From contig NZ_CP114901.1 of assembly GCF_027497175.1 (NCBI RefSeq), positions 5,642,001 to 5,706,000 of the forward strand: a stretch of 64,000 bases of DNA, written 5' to 3'. Positions 24,686 through 31,798 of this stretch are shown one piece after another. The notes below the pieces were generated by a model. The model was not told the DNA's origin and ran no database searches. It worked only from the letters and a program-made list of their open reading frames with translations. Position 1 is the stretch's first letter; each line of letters begins with the position of its first letter. The stretch comes from Verrucosispora sp. WMMD573. Lineage in GTDB: Bacteria; Actinomycetota; Actinomycetes; Mycobacteriales; Micromonosporaceae. Made by a program: the position numbers and the translations under genes.

Positions 24686-27586
24686 TCAGCCGTTGGGGAA
24701 CAACTTCCCGTAGTCGGCGTAGGCCATGGCGACGTCCGCCTGTGCCCAGAAGCGGTGGTAACGGAACTCGGGCTCCGGCCCACCGTCGAGGTACGCCTGC
24801 ACCTTCGGCCACGCCGGGTCGTCCTTGTAGAACGACCGGATGTCGACGAAGCTCTTGCCCGGGGCGATGACGTCACCGTTGGGCATCTCACCGGTCCAGC
24901 CCGGCGGGATGTACAGGCCCTGCCCGGTGGAGGCGTCGTAGACGTCGTCGAAGCGCCGGTAGTCGCCACGCTTCTCCACCGTCGAGACACCCTGGGCGTC
25001 GCTGTGCGAGTGCAGCGCGTCCAGCAGACCCTTGGCGGTGGTCTTCGCCGCCGTGTTGCCCGACTTCGCCGCGTACGCGATGAGGGTGCGGGCGTAGGCG
25101 GCGGCGACCCCGACGTCCTGGCCCTTGACCGTCACCTCGACGTGCAGGTTGGTGTTCGGCTGCGGGTTGCTCGGGTTCCAGTTGTTGGGCTGGCCGGTCC
25201 ACTTCATGTCCGACGGGATGGACCAGTTGGCGCCCAGCGTGGTGTTGGCGATCGCCCACGGCACCCACTTGTCCAACAGCGCCTTGGCCTTGGCGTTGCC
25301 GCTGACCAGGTACAGCTCGGCGATGCGCTGCATCGACCAGGCCTGCATGCCGAACCACTGGTTCGACGGCGGGTCGTTGTAGACCGGGTCCTCGTCGTAG
25401 AACATGCCGTAGAAGGTGGCCGTGCCGGCCGGCGGCTGGCCGTAGTGACCGCCCCAGCTGTTGGTCGCGCCACCGGCGATGCCGCCCTCGGCGGACTGGA
25501 GCCAGGTGTAGAGCTCCAGCTGCCGGTTGAGGCTGTTGGTCCAGTCCGCCGCCGCCGTCGGCGAGCGCGGCTTGAGCTCGTCGACGTTGGTCAGCGCCCA
25601 GGCCGCGAACGGGTTCTGGTAGCCGAAGTGGCTGTGGCTGGAGCCGATCCGCCAGGACCAGTTCTGGCTGGTCTCGTACGCGCCGCCCCAGGCGTAGTAC
25701 CAGGAGAGCAGGTAGTGGGCGGAGGTGCGGCCGGAGCCGGCCGGGCAGGCGCTGGCCCCGACGCAGTTGCCGACCCGCTTGAAGTACTTGTCGAACAGGG
25801 CGTACCGCAGGTAGTCACCCATCTTGGCGGCCTTGGCCACGGTGGCCGCGACGTCGGCTGCCTTGTTCTGCTCCTTGGCCCAGGTCAGCGCCCAGTACGC
25901 GGCCTGCACGGCGCGCGCGTCGGCGTCCGGGGCGTTGGTGTACTTCCACTGCTTGGCGGGGGCCTGGCTCTCCTTGATGAACAGGTCCAGGTAGCCGTAC
26001 TGACCGCCGTGGGCGAAGGTGTCGCAGGACGGCTGCGGCACGGTCTCCCACACCGACTCCTGGGTGCCCCGCTGGAAGGTGTTGATGTACGCGGGGCGGG
26101 TGGTGCCGTCGCCGCAGCGGCCGTAGCCGTAGACGTTGTCGACGTCCAGCAGCCAGTGCATGCCGTAGATGGAGCCGGTGTTGTAGGTAGACCGCAGTTC
26201 CGCGCGCAGCGGATCCTGGCCGACCGGCACGTTCGAGTCCAGCTGCGACGGGTACTGGCTGGGCAGGTCGTGCTCGGCGGCGTAGGTGGCGTCACCGGCG
26301 GAGCCGGCGGTCGGCTGGTCGGCGTCGGACGGGATGATGTACTTCTCCATCACCGTCCAGGCGCTGTTGAACGGCGCCCAGTTCTGGGTCACCCGACCGT
26401 AGTAGGCCTCCAGCCACAGCCAGAAGCTGAACGCCTCGGAGGTGGTCTCGTGGCCGTGGTCCGGCGCCTCGACGATGAGCGTCTCGATGGAGTGGTACGG
26501 CACGCCCTCCGGGCTGAAGTAGCCCGAGTTTTTGATCTTGTTGTACTGGGTGAGGAAGCGCTGCACGTACTCGCCGTCGCCGCCGGGCACGTCGTTGTCG
26601 ATTTCGGTGACCGTGACGGTCGCCGGCGTGTGGCCGGTGGCCGAGGCGGTGACCGTGGCGGTGCCGCCGACGGTGTCTTCGTCCTCCGCGGCCCGGACGG
26701 TCACGTTGACGCCGGTGTTCCAGTTCGACGTGGTCAGCGTCGCCGAGGTCGGCGTGACGGTGACGTCCGTGTCGCCGGTACGCGCCAGGCTCACCGCGAC
26801 GTTGGCGGTGGGCGCCCGGTTCAGCTTGAGGTTGAACGTCGAACTGCCGCCCTCGGGGACGGTCACCGCGGTCGGCGTGGCGACCAGGGCCGGCGAGGTG
26901 GCGCCGGCGACGGTGAACGACCGCTCGGCGATCGCCGACAGACCGCTGTTGTCGTACGCCCTGGCCTGCACGGTGTAGTCACCGGCCGGCAGGCTCTCCA
27001 GGGTGTACGCGTACGGCGCGCTGGTGTCGGTGTTGACCAGCAGCCCGTTGCGGTAGAACTCGACCCGGGCGACGGTGCCGTCCGGGTCGCTGGCGGTGGC
27101 GGTCAGCGGCACGGTCGCCGGGGCCGTGAACGGGCCGGCGGGCACCGACAGGCTGACCGTCGGGGGCTGCTGCGCCGTGCCACCACAGGTGACCCCGTTG
27201 ACCGAGAACGAGGTCGGCTTCCCGTTGGTGCCGGAGTGGGAGCCGTTGAAGCCGATGCTGGTGCTGCCGCCGGCCGGGATGTTGCCGTTCCAGGCTTCGT
27301 TGACGGCGGTGACCTCGTTGCCGCTCTGGCTCCACCGGGCCGACCAGCCCTGAGTGACCCGCTGGTTGCCGGGGAAGGCGAACTTCAGGGTCCACCCGTT
27401 GATCGCGTCGCCGGTGTTTCTGATGGTGACGTTGGCGGTGAAGCCGTTGCTCCAGTCATTTGTCGTATAAACCACGTCGCAGGCCGGTGCGGCCTGTGCG
27501 GCGGCGGCGGGGACGGTCGCCCCACCGATCGCCAGCGCCGCGGCGGCGAGCCACGCCAGGCGCCGACGTCTAGCCAGGTTTCTCAT
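24686..27586 (-). CDS. Secreted GH48 cellulase with CBM2 (CBM2 / Ig-like / Calx-beta / GH48)
   Basis: 966 residues. A Sec signal peptide (MRNLARRRRLAWLAAAALAI ... AQAAPA) is followed by a CBM2 (ACDVVYTTNDWSNGFTANVT to NGVTCGG, with paired Cys and the Trp residues of the cellulose-binding face). Next come an Ig-like domain (PPTVSLSVPAGPF to FTVAG), a Calx-beta-like domain (EGGSSTFNLKLNRAPTANV) and a C-terminal GH48 domain of ~620 residues starting EYVQRFLTQYNKIKNSGYFS. GH48 hallmarks include VEAPDHGHETTSEAFSFWLW, with the acid Glu region, and GGYGYLDLF-type QYGYLDLFI. These enzymes are processive reducing-end cellobiohydrolases. CebR-type operators lie 254-379 bases upstream. Confidence 0.96.
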   Translation of the reverse strand: MRNLARRRRLAWLAAAALAIGGATVPAAAAQAAPACDVVYTTNDWSNGFTANVTIRNTGDAINGWTLKFAFPGNQRVTQGWSARWSQSGNEVTAVNEAWNGNIPAGGSTSIGFNGSHSGTNGKPTSFSVNGVTCGGTAQQPPTVSLSVPAGPFTAPATVPLTATASDPDGTVARVEFYRNGLLVNTDTSAPYAYTLESLPAGDYTVQARAYDNSGLSAIAERSFTVAGATSPALVATPTAVTVPEGGSSTFNLKLNRAPTANVAVSLARTGDTDVTVTPTSATLTTSNWNTGVNVTVRAAEDEDTVGGTATVTASATGHTPATVTVTEIDNDVPGGDGEYVQRFLTQYNKIKNSGYFSPEGVPYHSIETLIVEAPDHGHETTSEAFSFWLWLEAYYGRVTQNWAPFNSAWTVMEKYIIPSDADQPTAGSAGDATYAAEHDLPSQYPSQLDSNVPVGQDPLRAELRSTYNTGSIYGMHWLLDVDNVYGYGRCGDGTTRPAYINTFQRGTQESVWETVPQPSCDTFAHGGQYGYLDLFIKESQAPAKQWKYTNAPDADARAVQAAYWALTWAKEQNKAADVAATVAKAAKMGDYLRYALFDKYFKRVGNCVGASACPAGSGRTSAHYLLSWYYAWGGAYETSQNWSWRIGSSHSHFGYQNPFAAWALTNVDELKPRSPTAAADWTNSLNRQLELYTWLQSAEGGIAGGATNSWGGHYGQPPAGTATFYGMFYDEDPVYNDPPSNQWFGMQAWSMQRIAELYLVSGNAKAKALLDKWVPWAIANTTLGANWSIPSDMKWTGQPNNWNPSNPQPNTNLHVEVTVKGQDVGVAAAYARTLIAYAAKSGNTAAKTTAKGLLDALHSHSDAQGVSTVEKRGDYRRFDDVYDASTGQGLYIPPGWTGEMPNGDVIAPGKSFVDIRSFYKDDPAWPKVQAYLDGGPEPEFRYHRFWAQADVAMAYADYGKLFPNG

Positions 27587-27839
27587 CTGCGCGGTGTCTC
27601 CTCGGACCAGGCCGGTGGCGGTGGCGCCCCGGCGGTGGCGCCTCGGGGGACGACAGGTCCGCCGAGGTGCCAGTGGATGGTGGTCGCTGCGGCCCGAGTC
27701 GGGCCGGCGCGGCGGGGCGCCGTGCGGGACGGCAGCTGCTCCCGCTGCTGGCAGGACGCCGTACCGGATGAACCGGAAGCCCTCGGCGACCCGCGCTCAC
27801 GCGTACCTTGGCTCCGCGCGGTCGATCGACAGTGTGCCA

Positions 27840-27853
27840 TGGAAGCGCTCCCA
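27840..27853. promoter_or_regulatory. CebR-type operator, GH48 side (1)
   Basis: TGGAAGCGCTCCCA differs at one base from the Streptomyces CebR box TGGGAGCGCTCCCA. CebR is a LacI-family repressor released by cellobiose/cellooligosaccharides. It lies 254 bases before the GH48 start. Confidence 0.75.
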
Positions 27854-27951
27854 ATGCCAGCAAGGGAACTTCCGGAAACACCGACTTGTTTCGATCTCGT
27901 TTTGGGGCTTTCACAAAGCCGTGACGGGCGTTACAGTCGCAGCAACGTCGA

Positions 27952-27965
27952 TGGGAGCGCTTCCA
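27952..27965. promoter_or_regulatory. CebR-type operator, GH48 side (2)
   Basis: TGGGAGCGCTTCCA is the reverse complement of the neighbouring site at 27840-27853 (each with one mismatch from the perfect palindrome). The two are 112 bases apart centre to centre, which would allow cooperative or looped repression. Confidence 0.75.
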
Positions 27966-28177
27966 TCGACAGAGTTCCACCCGGAATATCACTCGGGGTC
28001 GTGCCCACGGCTCCGGGGAACAGACCACAGGCCGACGGCGGGCCAGCCCGGACACCGCCGTCAGCCGTCACCCCACCATAGTGGAGGGAGGTGGATCCTC
28101 AGCCACTCGCGTGGCCCGGCTCCCGCGCGACACGCACAACTGGGACGCCAATCCGAACGTGCGTGTACCGCAACACG

Positions 28178-28210
28178 GTGGGGACGGGGGTTGCCCTCCC
28201 CCGTCCCCAC
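28178..28210. terminator. Strong stem-loop in cellulase intergenic region
   Basis: GTGGGGACGGGGG (28178-28190) pairs perfectly with CCCCCGTCCCCAC (28198-28210) around a 7-nt loop. No annotated gene ends here. It could insulate the two divergent promoters or end a small RNA. Confidence 0.5.
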
Positions 28211-28505
28211 ACTAAACCCCCGTTCACGATGGGAAAAGAGGCCGACGGGTCAGACGCGCACCACCCGCGCGCCCCGCACGGCAGTCGACCCGCCCCGCCG
28301 ACCGCCATCCGCGACGCCCCGCCGACCGCCCGGGCGCGCACCACCGGTCCGCCCGCGGTACTCGGCGCACCCGGTCCCGCTCGCACCACCTGCCCGACCG
28401 GCACAGCGCCCTCCCCCACCCCACGTCATCCCGCCACCGAGGCCGTCCGCCCCACCCCTCGTGACGACTCGACCCGGCGGGGACCGCCTACCGTCTACCC
28501 TTTTT

Positions 28506-28519
28506 TGGGAGCGCTCCCG
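28506..28519. promoter_or_regulatory. CebR-type operator, beta-glucosidase side
   Basis: TGGGAGCGCTCCCG matches the CebR box except for the last base and lies 36 bases before the GH1 start. A TACCCT hexamer (28496-28501) immediately upstream could be the -10 box, so a bound repressor would cover the transcription start. Confidence 0.8.
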
Positions 28520-28554
28520 GGCCAGGCGGTCGTCCCCATCCACGAGGAGAACCC

Positions 28555-30048
28555 ATGTCGATACTCACCAGGCGGCACCTGCTGCGCCGCGCGGCGCTCT
28601 CGGCCACCGCCGCCACTCCGGTCAGCGCCGTCCTCGGCAGCACCGCCGCGGCCACCACGGCCACCGGTCTCGCCGGCTGCCAGCCCGGCGACCCGGCCGA
28701 CAAGACGGCCACCGCGTCGAACCCGAGCACCCGGCGGTCCTTCCCGCCCGACTTCGGTTGGGGCGCCGCGACCTCCGCTTACCAGATCGAGGGCGCCGCC
28801 AAGGAGGACGGCCGCGGCGAATCGATCTGGGACACGTTCAGCCACACCCCCGGGCGCATCCGCAACGGGGACACCGGCGACGTGGCCGCCGACCACTACC
28901 AACGCTATGCCGAAGACCTCGATCTGATGCGCGACCTGGGGCTGCGCAGCTACCGGTTCTCCATCTCCTGGCCGCGCATCCAGCCCGACGGAACCGGCGC
29001 CGCCAACCAACGCGGCCTCGACTTCTACCGTCGTCTCGTCGACGGTCTGCACGAACGCGGAATCGCCCCGATGGCCACGCTGTTCCACTGGGACCTGCCG
29101 CAGAGCCTGCAGGACACCGGCGGCTGGGAGTCCCGTGACGTCGCCCAACGCTTCGCCGACTACGCCACCATCGTCTTCGACGCCCTCGGTGACCGGGTGC
29201 CGGTCTGGCTGACCATCAACGAGCCCAAGACCGTGGTGCAGAACGGCTACCTCTTCGGCCACCACGCCCCCGGCCGGCAGGACCCCGACGCGGCGTACCT
29301 GGTCGCACACCACCTCCAGCTCGCCCACGGCCTCGCCGTCGGCGCCCTGCGGGCCAGCGGGGTGAAAAGCCGCATCGGCCCCGCCTTCAACCTGCATCCC
29401 TGCTACCCCGCCGACGACTCGTCCGCCGCCGTGGAGGCCGCCCGCCTCTACGACGGTTACGAGAACCGCCTCTACCTAGACTCCGCGCTGACCGGTAGTT
29501 ATCCCGCCGACGTGCTGGCCGATCTCGGCCCCGACAGCCGGATGGTCCGCGGCATCCGCGACGGCGACCTGGAGATCATCTCCACCCCGATCGACCTGCT
29601 CGCCGTGCAGTACTACACCCCGATCTACGTCACCGCGTCCGGCGACACGGCACGCCGCTGGCCCACCTCCGAGGCGGAGTGGCAGCAGATCTACCCCGAC
29701 GGGATGTACGACATCCTGACCCGGGTCACCCGCGACTACGGGCCGATCCCCCTCACCGTCACCGAGAACGGCCTGCCCACCCCCGACGAACTCAGCGCCG
29801 ACGGCACCGTCGAGGACGACGGTCGGGTCACGTTCCTCCGCGACCACCTGACCGCCGCCCACCGGGCCATCGCCGAGGGCGTGCCGCTGGAGAGCTTCCA
29901 CGTCTGGTCCCTGCTCGACAACTTCGAGTGGGCCGAGGGCTACGAGCAGCGCTGGGGATTGATCTATGTCGACTACCCGACCCAGCGTCGGGTGTTCAAG
30001 CGCAGCGCCCACTGGTACCGCCAGGTCATCGCGGACAACGCGGTCTGA
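28555..30048 (+). CDS. Exported GH1 beta-glucosidase (twin-arginine, probable lipoprotein)
   Basis: 497 residues; ATG preceded by GAGGAGAACCC. GH1 catalytic residues are clear: acid/base Glu223 in TINEP and nucleophile Glu404 in TENG, plus the N-terminal FGWGAATSAYQIEGA substrate-binding block and SISWPRI. The first ~42 residues are a leader with twin arginines (TRRHLLRRAALS), an Ala/Thr-rich hydrophobic region and a lipobox-like GLAGC ending at Cys42, which suggests export by Tat and lipid anchoring. Streptomyces BglC, the CebR-regulated homologue, is cytoplasmic, so this location is unusual. It would cleave cellobiose released by the divergent GH48 enzyme outside the membrane. Confidence 0.95.
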   Translation: MSILTRRHLLRRAALSATAATPVSAVLGSTAAATTATGLAGCQPGDPADKTATASNPSTRRSFPPDFGWGAATSAYQIEGAAKEDGRGESIWDTFSHTPGRIRNGDTGDVAADHYQRYAEDLDLMRDLGLRSYRFSISWPRIQPDGTGAANQRGLDFYRRLVDGLHERGIAPMATLFHWDLPQSLQDTGGWESRDVAQRFADYATIVFDALGDRVPVWLTINEPKTVVQNGYLFGHHAPGRQDPDAAYLVAHHLQLAHGLAVGALRASGVKSRIGPAFNLHPCYPADDSSAAVEAARLYDGYENRLYLDSALTGSYPADVLADLGPDSRMVRGIRDGDLEIISTPIDLLAVQYYTPIYVTASGDTARRWPTSEAEWQQIYPDGMYDILTRVTRDYGPIPLTVTENGLPTPDELSADGTVEDDGRVTFLRDHLTAAHRAIAEGVPLESFHVWSLLDNFEWAEGYEQRWGLIYVDYPTQRRVFKRSAHWYRQVIADNAV

Positions 30049-30055
30049 CCCGTCA

Positions 30056-30090
30056 GCGCGGCGGCGTCCCGACCCGGGGCGCCGCTGCGC
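30056..30090 (+). terminator. Near-perfect stem-loop after GH1 gene
   Basis: GCGCGGCGGCG (30056-30066) and CGCCGCTGCGC (30080-30090) pair with one mismatch around a 13-nt loop, just after the GH1 stop and before the next -10 box. Confidence 0.45.
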
Positions 30091-30091
30091 G

Positions 30092-30097
30092 TACGAT
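30092..30097 (+). promoter_or_regulatory. -10 box for probable leaderless MFS transcript
   Basis: TACGAT ends six bases before the ATG of the MFS gene; no Shine-Dalgarno is present between them. Confidence 0.5.
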
Positions 30098-30103
30098 CAC
30101 CAC

Positions 30104-31339
30104 ATGCGTGAGCACAGCCGTCTCGGCCGGCCGTTCTGGACCTTCTGGAGCGCCGCCGCGCTGGCCAACCTCGGCGACGGCATCCGGATGGCCGCCTTTC
30201 CACTGCTGGCCGCCGCACTCACCGACGACCCGCTGGCCGTCGGTGCCGTCGCCGCCGCGCAGTTCCTGCCGTGGCTCGTCTCCGGACTGCTCGCCGGGGC
30301 CCTCGCCGACCGCCGAGCTACCCGTACGCTGCTCGCCGCCGCCGACACCGGCCGGGTCGTGGTGCTGGCCGCGCTGGCCACCACTGTCGCCCTGGGCTGG
30401 GCCACCATCGCGCTCGTCGTCGCCGCCGCGTTCCTGCTCGGCGTCGGCGAGACCATCCGGGACACCGCCGCCCAGACCGCCGTACCCAGGCTCGTCCCCG
30501 ACGCGCAACTGGAGAAGGCCAACGGGCGACTGGTCGCCGGGGAGATCGTCGGCAACGAATTCGTCGGCCCACCGGTGGGCGCCCTGCTGTTCGTGCTCGG
30601 TGCCGCCATCCCGTTCGCCGTCAACGGAGCCGCCCTGGCCCTGGCGGTGATGCTCGTGCTCTCCCTGCCGCTGACCCTGGCGCACCGGGCCACCGCGACC
30701 GCCGGGGATACTCCGCCGGCCGCCGACGGCGACGGCGCACTGGCCGGCCTGCGCTGGCTCGTCCGCCAGCCGATGCTGCGCACCCTGGTGTTCGTCACCG
30801 CCGCCGTGGCCGCCGCGGACACCGCCTGGTTCGCGATCTTCGTGCTCTACGCCCGCGACGCCCTCGACCTCGGCGCGTTCGGCTTCGGCCTGCTGCTGGC
30901 CACCGGGGCGGCCGGTGGCCTGATCGGCTCGTTCGCCGCCGACCGTCTCGTCGCCCGCTTCCACCACCGGTCCGTGTTGACCTGGTCCATGGCCGTCACC
31001 GCCGGCGTACCGGTCCTGCTGGCCGTCGTCGGGCACCGCGCCGTCGCGGTGCTCGTGGTGATCACCACCAGCGCCGCGTTCGCCGTGCTCAACGTCGCCG
31101 CGCTGTCGGTACGCCAACGACTGGTGCCGGGCGGGCTGCTCGGTCGGGTCATCGCCGCCTCCCGCGTGGTCACCTACAGCTGCACCGCGCTGGGGGCGCT
31201 GGCCGGTGGTGCCCTGGCCGCCCGTGCCGGCATCGAGGCGCCGTTCCTGTTCAGCGGCATCGTCGCCGTGGCCGCCACGGTCGCCTGGTGGGTCGCGTCC
31301 CGACCCACCACCCCCGGCAGCGCGCCCGGCCTCCGGTGA
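30104..31339 (+). CDS. MFS transporter (drug-exporter type)
   Basis: 411 residues with twelve predictable membrane helices. The loop between helices 2 and 3 reads GALADRRATRTLLAAADTGR, the MFS motif A equivalent (G-x-L-a-D-r-x-x-x-r), and the protein opens with FWTFWSAAALANLGDGIR, typical of the MFS_3/MefA-like efflux subgroup. The second half repeats the layout (GLIGSFAADRLVARFHHRS). The substrate is unknown; macrolide-type or small-molecule efflux is the family norm. A leaderless start fits the -10 box position. It faces the roadblock gene of the truncated conservon. Confidence 0.9.
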   Translation: MREHSRLGRPFWTFWSAAALANLGDGIRMAAFPLLAAALTDDPLAVGAVAAAQFLPWLVSGLLAGALADRRATRTLLAAADTGRVVVLAALATTVALGWATIALVVAAAFLLGVGETIRDTAAQTAVPRLVPDAQLEKANGRLVAGEIVGNEFVGPPVGALLFVLGAAIPFAVNGAALALAVMLVLSLPLTLAHRATATAGDTPPAADGDGALAGLRWLVRQPMLRTLVFVTAAVAAADTAWFAIFVLYARDALDLGAFGFGLLLATGAAGGLIGSFAADRLVARFHHRSVLTWSMAVTAGVPVLLAVVGHRAVAVLVVITTSAAFAVLNVAALSVRQRLVPGGLLGRVIAASRVVTYSCTALGALAGGALAARAGIEAPFLFSGIVAVAATVAWWVASRPTTPGSAPGLR

Positions 31340-31375
31340 ACGCACCGTCAGCCGGCCGCTAACCACTCCGCCGGA

Positions 31376-31798
31376 TCAGCGGGGCAGCGCCTGCTGAAGT
31401 TCGGCGCGCAGGGCCGGGGTCAGCATCTCGCCGGCCTGCTTCGCCAGCCGGGCCATCTCGTAGCCCACCACGCCGATGTCGGCGTCCGCCGCCGCCAGAG
31501 TGGCCAGGATCGAGCCGTCGCGTACCTGCATCACCAGGAAGTAGCCGCGGCCCATCTCCACGACGGTCTGCTTCACCACGTCCCCGTCGAACATCTGGGC
31601 GGCACCGGCGGTGATGCTCATCAGTCCCGAGGTAACCGCCGCGAGCTTGTCGGCGTGGTCCCGCGGCAGGTGGTCGGATATCGCGACCAGCAGCCCGTCG
31701 GAGGAGACCACCACCGCGTGCGCCACCCCGGGCACCCGCTCCGCGAACGCGCTGACCAGCCAGCTCAGGTCGCGAGCCTCCTGCGACAACGTCGTCAC
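31376..31798 (-). CDS. Roadblock/LC7 domain protein (conservon B type)
   Basis: 140 residues; GTG start overlapping the kinase stop by four bases (GTGA), with GGAGGA upstream. The single roadblock/LC7 domain shows [32 protein letters not shown] and the conserved [22 protein letters not shown]. In actinobacterial conservons this protein (CvnB) is a Mgl B-like regulator of a small GTPase (CvnD), alongside CvnA kinase-like and CvnC (DUF742) proteins. Here neither a DUF742 nor a GTPase gene follows; the next gene is convergent. Confidence 0.93.
   Translation of the reverse strand: MTTLSQEARDLSWLVSAFAERVPGVAHAVVVSSDGLLVAISDHLPRDHADKLAAVTSGLMSITAGAAQMFDGDVVKQTVVEMGRGYFLVMQVRDGSILATLAAADADIGVVGYEMARLAKQAGEMLTPALRAELQQALPR

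Larger units (their letters stand above)
27587..28554. other. Long intergenic regulatory region between GH48 and GH1 genes
   Basis: Almost 1 kb separates the two divergent glycosidase genes. It holds three CebR-type palindromes (27840-27853, 27952-27965, 28506-28519) and a strong stem-loop (28178-28210). Long frames across it are continuations of frames antisense to the flanking genes or Pro/Arg-rich and lack ribosome sites, so I see no protein gene. A transcript ending at the stem-loop is possible. Confidence 0.5.

Noticed and set aside
24533..28081. 1182-codon plus-strand frame
   Set aside because: It is the antisense shadow of the GH48 gene; its translation is Val/Gly/Arg-rich without domain structure, whereas the minus strand gives an intact cellulase.
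27594..29138. 514-codon plus-strand frame through the cellulase intergenic region
   Set aside because: It overlaps the GH1 gene in another frame, has no ribosome site, and crosses operator and hairpin sequences; the GH1 motifs are in the other frame.
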